A stretch of 64,000 nt of DNA from Alphaproteobacteria bacterium (GTDB lineage Bacteria; Pseudomonadota; Alphaproteobacteria; Rhizobiales; Xanthobacteraceae): the NCBI GenBank assembly GCA_005884685.1, contig VBAH01000050.1:29778-93777 (forward strand). Direction: 5' to 3'. Below, one piece after another: positions 27,411 through 36,364 of this stretch. Under the pieces are notes generated by a model. It was not told the DNA's origin. It did no database searches and worked only from the letters and a program-made list of their open reading frames with translations. The stretch's first letter is position 1; each line of letters opens with the position of its first letter. Both the position numbers and the translations under genes were made by a program.

Positions 27411-27716
27411 ATGGCGAAGACCAGTTCAATCGAGAAGAACAAGCGGCGGATGCGGCTTGCCAAGCGGTACGCGGGACGGCGTTCGAAGCTGCGCAAGATC
27501 GCGCGCGACAAGAGCGTGTCGATGGAGGAGCGTTTCGCGGCGACGCTGAAGCTCGCCGAGCTGCCGCGCAATTCCGCCAAGGACCGGGTGCGCAACCGCT
27601 GCGAAGTCACGGGGCGCCCACGCGCCTATTACCGCAAGCTGAAGATGAGCCGTATCGCACTCCGGGAGCTCGGCTCCAAGGGCGTGATCCCCGGCCTCGT
27701 GAAGTCGAGCTGGTGA
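27411..27716 (+). CDS. rpsN: 30S ribosomal protein S14
   Basis: The 101-residue protein starts at ATG 27411 behind AAGGAGAG. It is the long, zinc-free form: the C-terminal [19 protein letters not shown] keeps one Cys instead of a four-Cys zinc knuckle. It completes the 30S head near the A site. Confidence 0.97.
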   Translation: MAKTSSIEKNKRRMRLAKRYAGRRSKLRKIARDKSVSMEERFAATLKLAELPRNSAKDRVRNRCEVTGRPRAYYRKLKMSRIALRELGSKGVIPGLVKSSW

Positions 27717-27726
27717 GGAGCGTCGC

Positions 27727-28125
27727 ATGGCATTGAACGATCCGATCGGCGATCTGCTCTCCCGCATCCGCAACGCGCAGATGCGCAACAAGTCGAAGGT
27801 CTCGACCCCCGGCTCGAAGATGCGCGCGCGTGTGCTCGAGGTGCTCAAGAACGAGGGTTACATCCGCGGCTATTCCTCGGTTGAGCACAAGGATGGGCGC
27901 AGCGAGTTCGAGATCGAGCTGAAGTATTTCGACGGCGCGCCGGTGATCCGCGAGATCGAACGCGTATCAAAGCCGGGGCGGCGTGTGTATGCATCGGTCA
28001 AGGCGCTGCCGCGCATCAACAACGGTCTCGGCGTTGCCATCCTGTCGACGCCGAAAGGCGTGATGGCCGATCACGAGGCGCGCGACCAGAACGTGGGCGG
28101 CGAAATTCTCTGCACCGTGTTCTAG
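27727..28125 (+). CDS. rpsH: 30S ribosomal protein S8
   Basis: The 132-residue protein is typical S8 ([20 protein letters not shown], ending in [10 protein letters not shown]). It binds the central domain of 16S rRNA and, in E. coli, represses the spc operon at rplE. That region here encodes the L5 extension, so the same target is unlikely to be conserved. Confidence 0.98.
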   Translation: MALNDPIGDLLSRIRNAQMRNKSKVSTPGSKMRARVLEVLKNEGYIRGYSSVEHKDGRSEFEIELKYFDGAPVIREIERVSKPGRRVYASVKALPRINNGLGVAILSTPKGVMADHEARDQNVGGEILCTVF

Positions 28126-28148
28126 GGCAGGGAAAGGGAAGCGAAGTC

Positions 28149-28682
28149 ATGTCTCGCATCGGAAAAAAGCCGGTCTCGATCCCATCGGGCGTGACGGCGA
28201 ACGTCGAGGGGCAGACCGTCAAGGTCAAAGGCCCGAAGGGCGCCTTGCAGGTGGTGCTGCCGGACGACGTCGTGGTGAAGATGGACGCGGGCGCCGTGAA
28301 GGTCGATCCGCGCAACGAGACCAAGCGCGCGCGCTCCATGTGGGGCACTTCGCGCACGCTCGTCTCCAATCTCGTCACCGGCGTTACCAAGGGCTTCGAG
28401 AAGCGCATCGAGATCAGCGGCGTCGGTTACCGCGCCGCGTTGCAGGGCAAGAATCTGCAGCTCGCGCTCGGCTACAGCCATGACGTGGTCTATCCGGTCC
28501 CGGAAGGGATCACGATCGCAGCGCCGAAACCGACCGAGATCGTGGTCACCGGCATCGACAAGCAGAAGGTCGGCCAGGTGGCCGCCGAAATCCGAGCGTT
28601 CCGTCCGCCCGAGCCGTACAAGGGCAAGGGTGTGAAATACGCGGGCGAATACATCTTCCGCAAGGAAGGCAAGAAGAAGTAA
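28149..28682 (+). CDS. rplF: 50S ribosomal protein L6
   Basis: The 177-residue protein has the duplicated L6 fold ([20 protein letters not shown], then [20 protein letters not shown] and the closing [15 protein letters not shown]). It lies near the factor-binding site, next to the sarcin-ricin loop. Confidence 0.98.
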   Translation: MSRIGKKPVSIPSGVTANVEGQTVKVKGPKGALQVVLPDDVVVKMDAGAVKVDPRNETKRARSMWGTSRTLVSNLVTGVTKGFEKRIEISGVGYRAALQGKNLQLALGYSHDVVYPVPEGITIAAPKPTEIVVTGIDKQKVGQVAAEIRAFRPPEPYKGKGVKYAGEYIFRKEGKKK

Positions 28683-28693
28683 CGGAGCCGGTT

Positions 28694-29056
28694 ATGGCCA
28701 AGTTCAAGAATTCAACCGAGCGGCGCCAGGCGCGCGTGCGCCGCGCCGTCAAGGCGGGCGCGAAAGGGCGGCCGCGGCTCTCCGTGTTCCGCTCGTCGAA
28801 GCACATCTATGCGCAGATCATCGACGACCTGAAGGGCGGCACCGTGGCCGCCGCCTCGTCGATGGAAAAGACGATGCGCGACGGCGGCAAGACCGGCGCC
28901 AACATCGAGGCCGCCAAGGCGGTCGGCAAGCTGGTCGCCGAGCGTGCTGCCGAGAAGGGCGTCAAGGACGTGGTGTTCGATCGTGGCCGCTATCTCTATC
29001 ACGGCCGCGTCAAGGCGCTGGCCGATGCGGCGCGCGAAGCCGGGCTCAAGTTTTGA
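28694..29056 (+). CDS. rplR: 50S ribosomal protein L18
   Basis: The 120-residue protein matches L18: a basic N-terminus ([20 protein letters not shown]), the [16 protein letters not shown] strand, and the closing [20 protein letters not shown]. It binds 5S rRNA in the central protuberance. Confidence 0.97.
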   Translation: MAKFKNSTERRQARVRRAVKAGAKGRPRLSVFRSSKHIYAQIIDDLKGGTVAAASSMEKTMRDGGKTGANIEAAKAVGKLVAERAAEKGVKDVVFDRGRYLYHGRVKALADAAREAGLKF

Positions 29057-29068
29057 GGATAATGACAG

Positions 29069-29647
29069 ATGGCACATGAACCGCGCGACCGCGATCGCTC
29101 CCGCTCCCGTTCCCGTGAGCGCGATGAGCCGAGCGAGTTCATCGACAAACTCGTCCACATCAACCGTGTGGCCAAGGTGGTGAAGGGCGGCCGGCGCTTC
29201 GGCTTCGCCGCGCTCGTCGTGGTCGGCGACCAGAAGGGCCGCGTCGGGCACGGCCACGGCAAGGCGCGCGAAGTGCCGGAGGCGATCCGCAAGGCGACCG
29301 ATGCGGCCAAGCGCAACCTGATCCGCGTGCCGCTGCGCGAAGGCCGCACGCTGCATCACGACGTGCTCGGCCGGCACGGCGCCGGCAAGGTGTTCCTGCG
29401 CGCGGCGCCTCCCGGCACCGGCATCATCGCAGGTGGTCCGATGCGCGCGGTATTCGATGTGCTCGGGATGCAGGACATCGTCGCCAAGTCGATCGGATCG
29501 TCGAATCCCTACAACATGGTGCGCGCGACGTTCGATGCGCTGAAGCACCAGGATTCGCCGCGCTCGGTCGCGCAGCGGCGCAACATCAAGGTTTCGGCGC
29601 TTCAGGCGCGGCGCACCGGCGTCGACAGCGAAGCGGCGGCCGACTGA
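29069..29647 (+). CDS. rpsE: 30S ribosomal protein S5 with Arg-Ser repeat N-terminus
   Basis: The S5 body ([18 protein letters not shown] onward) is normal, including the [16 protein letters not shown] segment near the end. The first 23 residues contain [16 protein letters not shown], an arginine-serine dipeptide run. Short charged N-terminal tails are common on alphaproteobacterial S5, but this RS-type composition is unusual. The protein shapes the mRNA entry channel and decoding fidelity. Confidence 0.96.
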   Translation: MAHEPRDRDRSRSRSRERDEPSEFIDKLVHINRVAKVVKGGRRFGFAALVVVGDQKGRVGHGHGKAREVPEAIRKATDAAKRNLIRVPLREGRTLHHDVLGRHGAGKVFLRAAPPGTGIIAGGPMRAVFDVLGMQDIVAKSIGSSNPYNMVRATFDALKHQDSPRSVAQRRNIKVSALQARRTGVDSEAAAD

Positions 29648-29655
29648 GGTCTTTC

Positions 29656-29847
29656 ATGGCAAGCAGCAAAACCATCAAGGTCGAGCAGACCGGGAGCCCG
29701 CAGCGGCGCCATCACACCCAGCGCGAGACCCTGATCGGGCTCGGGCTGAACAAGATCGGCCGCATCAAGGAATTGCCCGACAATCCCGCGACGCGCGGCA
29801 TGATCGTGAAGGTCAAGCACCTCGTTCGCGTCGTCAGCGATAAGTAA
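29656..29847 (+). CDS. rpmD: 50S ribosomal protein L30
   Basis: The 63-residue protein has the L30 pattern ([20 protein letters not shown], then [19 protein letters not shown]). It is small and peripheral on the 50S subunit. It lies 8 bases after rpsE and 10 before rplO. Confidence 0.96.
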   Translation: MASSKTIKVEQTGSPQRRHHTQRETLIGLGLNKIGRIKELPDNPATRGMIVKVKHLVRVVSDK

Positions 29848-29857
29848 GGATCGACTT

Positions 29858-30343
29858 ATGAAGCTCAACGAGATCGCCGATCGGCCCGGATCGCGTAAAG
29901 GTCGTATGCGCATCGGCCGCGGCATCGGCTCCGGCAAGGGCAAGACCGGGGGCCGCGGCGGCAAGGGCCAGACCGCGCGCTCGGGCGTGCGCATCAAGGG
30001 GTTCGAGGGCGGGCAGATGCCGCTGCACCGGCGGCTGCCGAAGCGTGGCTTCAACAAGCCGTTTCCGCTCAAGCTCCACGAGGTCAACCTCGGCCGCGTT
30101 CAGCAGGCGATCGACGCCGGCAAGCTCGACGCGAACGCCACGGTCGACGCGGCCGCCATGATCAAGGCCGGGCTGCTGCGCCGCGCGCACGACGGCGTGC
30201 GGCTGCTCGGCAACGGCGAACTCAAGGCGAAGGTCGCGTTTTCGGTCTGGGGTGCCTCGAAGTCCGCGGTCGAAGCGGTCGAAAAGGCTGGCGGCTCGGT
30301 CACGATCCTGGCGCCGAAGGAAGCGGGCGAATCGGCCGCCTGA
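29858..30343 (+). CDS. rplO: 50S ribosomal protein L15
   Basis: The 161-residue protein has the extended glycine/arginine-rich N-terminal arm ([20 protein letters not shown]) and the globular C-terminal half ([11 protein letters not shown]). It enters late in 50S assembly. It is followed by secY after 40 bases. Confidence 0.97.
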   Translation: MKLNEIADRPGSRKGRMRIGRGIGSGKGKTGGRGGKGQTARSGVRIKGFEGGQMPLHRRLPKRGFNKPFPLKLHEVNLGRVQQAIDAGKLDANATVDAAAMIKAGLLRRAHDGVRLLGNGELKAKVAFSVWGASKSAVEAVEKAGGSVTILAPKEAGESAA

Positions 30344-30383
30344 TCACCATATAGCGGCGGGGCGCACTGCGGAGCGACGGGCC

Positions 30384-31715
30384 ATGGTTTCAGCGGCGGA
30401 ACAACTGGCGGCAAACCTCAACTTCGGCGCGCTCGCCAAGGCCGAGGAATTGAAGAAGCGCATCTGGTTCACGCTGGGTGCGCTGCTCGTTTATCGGCTC
30501 GGCACCTACATTCCGCTGCCCGGCATCGACCCTTCCGCGTGGGAACAGATCTTCCGCACCCAGGCCGGCGGTATTCTCGGCATGTTCAACATGTTCTCCG
30601 GCGGCGGCATCCACCGGATGGCGATCTTCGCGCTGAACATCATGCCGTACATCTCGGCCTCGATCATCATCCAGTTGATGACGACCGTGTCGCCGACGCT
30701 CGAACAGCTCAAGAAGGAAGGCGAGCAGGGCCGCAAGACCATCAACCAGTACACCCGTTACCTCACGGTCTTGCTCGCCGCGTTTCAGGCCTACGGCATC
30801 TCGATCGGGCTCGAGGGGGCCGGCAACGTCGTCTCCGATCCGGGCTGGTTCTTCCGCATCTCGACCACGATCACGCTCGCCGGCGGAACGATGTTCCTGA
30901 TGTGGCTCGGCGAGCAGATCACCGCGCGCGGCATCGGCAACGGCATTTCGCTGATCATCCTGTCAGGGATCGTGGCCGAGCTTCCTTCCGCGCTGTTCGG
31001 GATGTTCGAGTTGGGCCGCCAGGGCGCATTGTCGACCGGCATCATCCTCGCGGTGATCGTGATGGCGGTCGTCGTCATCGCGTTCATCGTGTTCATGGAG
31101 CGCGCGCAACGCCGGCTGCTGATTCAGTATCCCAAGCGCCAGGTCGGCAACCAGATGTTCGAGGGGCAGTCCTCGCATTTGCCGCTCAAGCTCAATACCT
31201 CGGGCGTGATTCCGCCGATCTTTGCTTCATCGCTGCTGCTGCTGCCGACCACGGTCGCGAACTTCAACGCCGGCCAAGGCGGCGAGTGGATGACCTGGAT
31301 CACGACGCAGCTCGGCCACGGCCGGCCGCTGTTCCTCGTGCTCTACATTGCGCTCATTGTGTTCTTCGCCTTCTTCTACACCGCGATCGTGTTCAACCCG
31401 ACCGAGACTGCGGACAACCTGAAGAAGCACGGCGGCTTCATCCCCGGCATCCGGCCGGGCGAGCGCACGGCCGAATACATCGACTATGTGCTGAGCCGCA
31501 TCACGGTGGTCGGTGCGGCGTATCTCGCGATCGTGTGCCTGATACCGGAAATCCTGATCAGCTACGCGGCGGTGCCGTTCTACTTCGGCGGCACCTCGTT
31601 GCTGATCGTGGTGAGCGTCACCATAGATACGGTGGCGCAGATTCAGGGCTATCTGCTGGCCCATCAATACGAAGGACTGATCAAGCGTTCGAAGCTGCGG
31701 GGGCGGCGTAGATGA
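30384..31715 (+). CDS. secY: Protein translocase subunit SecY
   Basis: I start at ATG 30384 ([19 protein letters not shown]); an in-frame extension into rplO lacks support. The 443-residue protein shows ten hydrophobic segments, the plug-region [20 protein letters not shown], and the cytoplasmic loop arginine stretch near [17 protein letters not shown]. It forms the SecYEG channel in the inner membrane. The stop overlaps adk (ATGA). Confidence 0.97.
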   Translation: MVSAAEQLAANLNFGALAKAEELKKRIWFTLGALLVYRLGTYIPLPGIDPSAWEQIFRTQAGGILGMFNMFSGGGIHRMAIFALNIMPYISASIIIQLMTTVSPTLEQLKKEGEQGRKTINQYTRYLTVLLAAFQAYGISIGLEGAGNVVSDPGWFFRISTTITLAGGTMFLMWLGEQITARGIGNGISLIILSGIVAELPSALFGMFELGRQGALSTGIILAVIVMAVVVIAFIVFMERAQRRLLIQYPKRQVGNQMFEGQSSHLPLKLNTSGVIPPIFASSLLLLPTTVANFNAGQGGEWMTWITTQLGHGRPLFLVLYIALIVFFAFFYTAIVFNPTETADNLKKHGGFIPGIRPGERTAEYIDYVLSRITVVGAAYLAIVCLIPEILISYAAVPFYFGGTSLLIVVSVTIDTVAQIQGYLLAHQYEGLIKRSKLRGRRR

Positions 31716-32512
31716 GGTTGATACTGCTCGGTCCGCCGGGGGCCGGGAAGGGGACACAGGCTCAACGCCTCGTCGCCAAACACGGGATAGTGCAGCTCTC
31801 GACCGGTGACATGCTGCGCGCCGCGGTCAAGGCCGGTACCCCGGTCGGGCTGACGGTCAAGGACATCATGGATCGGGGCGAGCTCTGCCCCGATGACATC
31901 GTCGTTGCGATCATCGCCGATCGTATCGTTCAGCCGGACGCCAAGAACGGCTTCATCCTGGATGGCTTTCCGCGCACCGTCCATCAGGCCGAGGCGCTCG
32001 AGCACATGCTGCACGAAAAGGGCCTGGACCTCGACGGGGTGGTCGAACTGAAGGTGGACGAGGGCGCGCTGATCCGCCGGATCGAGTCGCGCATCAAGGA
32101 AACGCTCGCGCGGGGCGAGGCGCTGCGCAAGGACGACGATCCGGAGGTGCTGAAAACGCGCCTGGACGCCTATCGGCGCCAGACCGCCCCCCTGATCGAC
32201 CACTATCGGGAGAAGGGGCTGTTGCGGGCTGTGGACGGCATGAGGCCGATCGACGAGGTTTCGGCGGCGATCAACTGGATCTTCAGCAAGCCGTCAACAA
32301 AGCCTGCCAACAGACAGAAAACACAAGGGAAAGCGGCAAAGCCGGCGGTTGCCGAATCGCCGGCGAAAGCCAAGGCAGCGCCGAAGAAGGCGCAGACTGT
32401 CGCCAAGGCGGCACGCGGGGGAACTGCGCGAAAACCGGCCGCCCGGAAGGTGGCCAAGAGGATCAAAAAGACCGCGAAAAAGACTGCGAAACGGAAGGCG
32501 GGACGGCGTTAA
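31712..32512 (+). CDS. adk: Adenylate kinase with histone-like C-terminal tail
   Basis: Residues 1-193 are a complete short-type adenylate kinase: P-loop GPPGAGKGT (7-15), the AMP site [19 protein letters not shown] (84-89) and a short LID. A tail of about 73 residues follows. It is rich in Lys, Ala and Pro ([19 protein letters not shown]) and ends [15 protein letters not shown], like H1-type histone tails. The usual length is 190-220. The tail could bind nucleic acid or the ribosome. It overlaps secY by 4 bases. Confidence 0.95.
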   Translation: MRLILLGPPGAGKGTQAQRLVAKHGIVQLSTGDMLRAAVKAGTPVGLTVKDIMDRGELCPDDIVVAIIADRIVQPDAKNGFILDGFPRTVHQAEALEHMLHEKGLDLDGVVELKVDEGALIRRIESRIKETLARGEALRKDDDPEVLKTRLDAYRRQTAPLIDHYREKGLLRAVDGMRPIDEVSAAINWIFSKPSTKPANRQKTQGKAAKPAVAESPAKAKAAPKKAQTVAKAARGGTARKPAARKVAKRIKKTAKKTAKRKAGRR

Positions 32513-32698
32513 TTCTGTCATCCGAAGAGGTTGACGGGAGGACTTGGAATCCTTTAATACCCGGCATCCGTTTTGCATAAGCACGACGCCGATGCCGGCC
32601 CGGGCCGAGGGGCGGGTGTCGTCGCGGCATTTCGCGTTCTCTCCGCGAACCGGGAGCGGAGAAAACGGCCGGCGAGTGCCGGCAACAGGAGCAAACAC

Positions 32699-33067
32699 GT
32701 GGCTCGTATCGCTGGTGTCAATCTTCCGACCAACAAGCGGGTTGTTATTGCGTTGCAGTATATCCATGGCATCGGACAGAAAAAGGCCTCCGAGATCATG
32801 GAAAAGCTCGACCTTCCGGCCGAGCGGCGCGTGTCGCAGCTGACCGACCAGGAAGTGCTGCACATCCGTGAGATGATCGACCGCGACTACGTGGTCGAAG
32901 GCGATCTGCGGCGCGAAGTGCAGCTCAACATCAAGCGACTGATGGATCTCGGCTGCTATCGGGGCCTGCGTCACCGGCGCGGGCTTCCTGTGCGTGGGCA
33001 GCGCACGCACACCAATGCCCGCACGCGCAAGGGGCCTGCAAAGGCCATCGCGGGCAAGAAGAAGTAA
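32699..33067 (+). CDS. rpsM: 30S ribosomal protein S13
   Basis: The 122-residue protein starts at GTG 32699, 7 bases after AGGAG (32687-32691). It has [20 protein letters not shown] at the N-terminus and the C-terminal tRNA-contacting tail ([20 protein letters not shown]). It heads the alpha operon. The 186-base gap before it holds no gene; a small palindrome, TCTCCG/CGGAGA, lies near 32640-32663. Confidence 0.97.
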   Translation: MARIAGVNLPTNKRVVIALQYIHGIGQKKASEIMEKLDLPAERRVSQLTDQEVLHIREMIDRDYVVEGDLRREVQLNIKRLMDLGCYRGLRHRRGLPVRGQRTHTNARTRKGPAKAIAGKKK

Positions 33068-33133
33068 TTCGCGTCTCAAGAACAGTCAGGCCGGTTTCGG
33101 GCTGGTCCGAACCGCGCCGCAACAGGGTTGAGC

Positions 33134-33529
33134 ATGGGCAAGGAAGCCACACCGGGACGCGTTCGCCGCCGCGAACGCAAGAATATCGCTTCGGGCGTCG
33201 CGCACGTGAATGCGTCGTTCAACAACACGATGATCACCATCACCGACGCGCAGGGCAACACGATTGCTTGGGCCTCGTCGGGCAGCAACGGCTTCAAAGG
33301 CTCGCGCAAGTCCACGCCATTCGCCGCGCAGGTCGCGGCCGAAGATGCCGCGAAGAAGGCGATGGAGCATGGCATGCGCACGCTCGAAGTCGAGGTCGCG
33401 GGCCCCGGCTCGGGACGTGAGTCGGCTCTGCGCGCGCTGCAGTCGGCGGGCTTCACCGTCACCTCGATCCGTGACGTGACGCCGATCCCGCACAACGGCT
33501 GCCGGCCGCGCAAGCGCCGGCGTGTCTGA
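33134..33529 (+). CDS. rpsK: 30S ribosomal protein S11
   Basis: I use ATG 33134 rather than TTG 33128. The 131-residue protein is standard S11 ([20 protein letters not shown], closing [13 protein letters not shown]). It forms part of the 30S platform by the E site. Confidence 0.97.
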   Translation: MGKEATPGRVRRRERKNIASGVAHVNASFNNTMITITDAQGNTIAWASSGSNGFKGSRKSTPFAAQVAAEDAAKKAMEHGMRTLEVEVAGPGSGRESALRALQSAGFTVTSIRDVTPIPHNGCRPRKRRRV

Positions 33530-33631
33530 GATTTTATCCGGCGGGACGCGTCGCCCGCCGCCGTTTTCCTTCCCGCTGAGCGGAGCGGGGATGTTGGGGT
33601 TAAGCCCCGCGCCGAACGAATCGAGATGATG

Positions 33632-34654
33632 ATGACTGTGATCCAGAAGAACTGGCAGGAACTGATCCGCCCGGAAAAACTCCAGGTGGCGGCCGGAAAC
33701 GACGCCAAGCGCGTCGCGACGGTGGTGGCCGAGCCGCTCGAGCGCGGCTTTGGCGTGACGCTCGGAAACGCGCTGCGGCGCGTTCTGCTCTCCTCGCTGC
33801 AGGGCGCGGCCGTGCAATCGGTGCACATTGACGGCGTGCTGCATGAGTTCTCGTCGATCCCCGGTGTTCGCGAGGATGTCACCGACATCGTGCTCAACAT
33901 CAAGGACATCGCCATCAAGATGCAGGGCGACGGCCCGAAGCGCATGGTGGTGAAGAAGTCCGGCCCCTCGACGATCACCGCGGGCGACATCCAGGTGGTC
34001 GGCGACATCGTGATCCTCAATCCGGACCACGTAATCTGCCATCTCGACGAGGGCGCCGAGATCCGCATGGAATTCACGGTCGCGACCGGCAAAGGTTACG
34101 TGCCGGCCGAGCGCAACCGTCCCGAGGACGCGCCGATCGGCCTGATCCCGGTCGACAGCCTGTTTTCGCCGGTGCGCCGGGTGTCCTATCGCGTCGAGAA
34201 CACCCGCGAAGGGCAGATCCTCGACTATGACAAGTTGACGATGCAGATCGAAACCAACGGCGCGCTCTCGCCGGAGGATGCGCTCGCCTATGCGGCGCGC
34301 ATCCTGCAGGACCAGCTCAACGTGTTCGTGAACTTCGAGGAGCCGCGCAAGGAAGTTGTCTCGGAAGTCATTCCGGATCTTGCCTTCAACCCGGCATTCC
34401 TCAAGAAGGTGGACGAACTCGAGCTCTCGGTGCGCTCGGCCAACTGCCTGAAGAACGACAACATCGTCTACATCGGCGATCTCGTGCAGAAGACCGAAGC
34501 CGAGATGCTGCGCACCCCGAACTTCGGCCGCAAGTCCTTGAACGAGATCAAGGGAGTGCTGGCGCAGATGGGCCTGCATCTCGGCATGGAAGTGCCCGGC
34601 TGGCCGCCCGAGAACATCGAAGAGCTGGCCAAGCGCTTCGAGGACCATTACTAA
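33632..34654 (+). CDS. rpoA: DNA-directed RNA polymerase subunit alpha
   Basis: Three ATG codons in a row (33626, 33629, 33632) could start it. I use the last, which leaves a 6-base gap from a GAG site and gives [17 protein letters not shown] (340 residues). The dimerising N-terminal domain includes [18 protein letters not shown]. The C-terminal domain has the UP-element residues in [18 protein letters not shown]. It scaffolds the polymerase and contacts activators. Confidence 0.98.
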   Translation: MTVIQKNWQELIRPEKLQVAAGNDAKRVATVVAEPLERGFGVTLGNALRRVLLSSLQGAAVQSVHIDGVLHEFSSIPGVREDVTDIVLNIKDIAIKMQGDGPKRMVVKKSGPSTITAGDIQVVGDIVILNPDHVICHLDEGAEIRMEFTVATGKGYVPAERNRPEDAPIGLIPVDSLFSPVRRVSYRVENTREGQILDYDKLTMQIETNGALSPEDALAYAARILQDQLNVFVNFEEPRKEVVSEVIPDLAFNPAFLKKVDELELSVRSANCLKNDNIVYIGDLVQKTEAEMLRTPNFGRKSLNEIKGVLAQMGLHLGMEVPGWPPENIEELAKRFEDHY

Positions 34655-34662
34655 CCAGGGGA

Positions 34663-34722
34663 CAGTAATCAGAGGTCAGTAATCGGAAGCCTTCTGATTA
34701 CTGATTACTGAAAACTGATATC
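34663..34722. repeat. Palindromic repeat between rpoA and rplQ (family D)
   Basis: CAGTAATCAG (34663-34672) pairs with CTGATTACTG (34694-34703), and the second arm is repeated in tandem (34701-34710). More ACTGATA words follow up to 34722. The element ends only about 6 bases before the rplQ ATG, so no normal Shine-Dalgarno remains there. Confidence 0.75.
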
Positions 34723-34727
34723 TGAAA

Positions 34728-35156
34728 ATGCGTCACGGCAATGCCCACCGCAAGTTCAACCGGCGCTCCAATCAGCGTACCGCGTTGTTTCAGCATCTCG
34801 CCTCCGCGCTGATCAAGCATGAGCAGATCGTCACCACGCTGCCGAAGGCGAAGGACCTGCGCCCGATCGTGGAGAAGCTGATCACGCTGGCAAAGCGCGG
34901 CGATCTTCATGCCCGTCGCCAGGCGACCGCGGAACTACGCGACCCGCCGATGGTCAAGAAGCTGTTCGACGTGCTCGGGCCCCGTTATGCCTCGCGCAAC
35001 GGCGGCTATACCCGCGTGCTCAAGGCGGGCTACCGCCACGGCGACTCGGCGCCCGTCGGCGTGATCGAGCTGGTGGATCGCGATGTCGATGCGCGCGGCA
35101 AGGACTCCGGACCGGTCACGGAGCGGCGGACCGAAGAGGCTCCGGCCGCGGCGTAA
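34728..35156 (+). CDS. rplQ: 50S ribosomal protein L17
   Basis: The 142-residue protein matches L17 ([20 protein letters not shown], then [21 protein letters not shown] segment at about 82-98), with a charged C-terminal tail ending AAA. The ATG at 34728 is preceded by A/T-rich repeat sequence with no purine-rich ribosome site, so initiation may depend on coupling or on low structure. It closes the alpha operon. Confidence 0.97.
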   Translation: MRHGNAHRKFNRRSNQRTALFQHLASALIKHEQIVTTLPKAKDLRPIVEKLITLAKRGDLHARRQATAELRDPPMVKKLFDVLGPRYASRNGGYTRVLKAGYRHGDSAPVGVIELVDRDVDARGKDSGPVTERRTEEAPAAA

Positions 35157-35182
35157 TTCGCATGGTCAACTGTTAGATGAGA

Positions 35183-35204
35183 GGGCGGCTTCGGCCGCCC
35201 TTTT
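35183..35204 (+). terminator. Rho-independent terminator after rplQ
   Basis: GGGCGGC (35183-35189), a TTCG tetraloop, GCCGCCC (35194-35200) and TTTT follow the rplQ stop by 26 bases. This is a textbook intrinsic terminator and closes the ribosomal superoperon. Confidence 0.93.
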
Positions 35205-35329
35205 CGTTGCGCGTTCGGACGGTTCCGCCCGAAACAAACAATACAATTTTGATGTGGAGGAGTCCCGTTAGGTCGGCCATCTAGCGGGCGCGCTCGCTAA
35301 GCTGCCGCGCAATCTCGGGGAGGTTCTGC

Positions 35330-36175
35330 ATGAAATTTCGTTCTGCACTGATGTTCGCCGTTCTACTCGCCGCAACCGGTTCGGCATTCGCCGAGACGCC
35401 GGTTGAACGCGGGAAATATCTCGTCAACACGATCATGACTTGCCAGAACTGTCACACGCCGAAGGGCGAGCGCGGCGCGCCGATCTTTGAGCGCGATCTC
35501 TCGAGCGGGCTGTCGTGGGACGAGCCGCCGTTCAAGGTGACGGCGTCCAACATCACGCAGGACAAGGAAACCGGGATCGGCTCGTGGACCGATGAGCAGA
35601 TCAAGACGGCGCTGCGCAAGGGTCAGCGGCCGAATGGCGTGCATCTTGCCGCGATCATGCCGTCCGACTTCTATGAAATCCTCACGCCCGGCGATCTCGA
35701 CGCAATCGTGGCGTATCTGCGCACCGTGAAGCCGGTGAAGCAGGAGACGCCGACGCCGGAATATCGCATCGCGCTGCCGCGCCACATCCCGTCCGGTGCC
35801 GAGAAGCCCTTTAACGAGTCCGACATGGCCGACAAGGTGAAGAAGGGGTTCTACCTTGCGACCATCGGACATTGCTTCGAGTGCCATACGCCGATGGGCC
35901 CGAAGGGCCGCGACTTCGAGAATTCCTACGGCAAGGGGGGCTTCGAATTCCCCGGTCCGTGGGGCGTTTCCGTCTCGCGCAACATCACCTCGCACAAGGA
36001 GAAGGGCATCGGCGCCTGGACTGACGACGAGATCAAGCGCGCGATCACCAAGGGCGTGCGCAAGGACGGCTCGCCGCTGAAGCCGCCGATGGGGTTCGGA
36101 TTCTACGCCAACATGACCGAGGCCGACCTCGATGCCGTCGTCGCCTATCTGCGCACGGTGCCGGCGAAGGAGTAG
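35330..36175 (+). CDS. Periplasmic diheme cytochrome c
   Basis: The 281-residue protein has a signal peptide (MKFRSALMFAVLLAATGSA, cut near AFA-ET) and two CXXCH sites, C38-QN-C41-H42 and C182-FE-C185-H186. The two halves look like a duplication: ITQDKETGIGSWTDEQIKTA in the first matches ITSHKEKGIGAWTDDEIKRA in the second. Such proteins serve as electron acceptors for periplasmic alcohol, aldehyde or nicotinate-type dehydrogenases, but no dehydrogenase is adjacent. The ribosome site is GGGGAGG. Confidence 0.88.
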   Translation: MKFRSALMFAVLLAATGSAFAETPVERGKYLVNTIMTCQNCHTPKGERGAPIFERDLSSGLSWDEPPFKVTASNITQDKETGIGSWTDEQIKTALRKGQRPNGVHLAAIMPSDFYEILTPGDLDAIVAYLRTVKPVKQETPTPEYRIALPRHIPSGAEKPFNESDMADKVKKGFYLATIGHCFECHTPMGPKGRDFENSYGKGGFEFPGPWGVSVSRNITSHKEKGIGAWTDDEIKRAITKGVRKDGSPLKPPMGFGFYANMTEADLDAVVAYLRTVPAKE

Positions 36176-36201
36176 GGGGCGGGAGAGCAGTAGTCTTCGG
36201 G

Positions 36202-36354
36202 CTGTCATCCCGGGCGAGGCCGAAGGCCGAGACCCGGGATCCATCTTTCCGCCAGCATCAAGCGCAGTGATACATGGGTCCCGGATCGCCGCGCGGAGCC
36301 TGTCATCGGGCCGCGCTTCGCGCGGGCTCGTTGGCGCGACGTCCGGGATGACAG
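36202..36354. repeat. 153-base palindromic element (family E) with 12-base terminal inverted repeats
   Basis: CTGTCATCCCGG (36202-36213) and CCGGGATGACAG (36343-36354) are perfect terminal inverted repeats. Inside are CCGAAGGCC-type and GCGCG palindromes and a second pair, CCCGGGATCC and GGGTCCCGG. No gene lies in it. It separates the cytochrome gene from the convergent spermidine-synthase-like gene. Its MITE-like form suggests past mobility. Confidence 0.75.
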
Positions 36355-36364
36355 CCGAGCGAAG

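Noticed and set aside
30384..32699. Absence of rpmJ between secY and rpsM, and of rpsD in the alpha operon
   Set aside because: As far as I know this is the usual alphaproteobacterial arrangement, so it is not a loss specific to this genome.
33626..33634. Three consecutive ATG codons at the rpoA start as possible slippage or regulatory signal
   Set aside because: More simply an ambiguous start; the last ATG has the best distance to a weak ribosome site.
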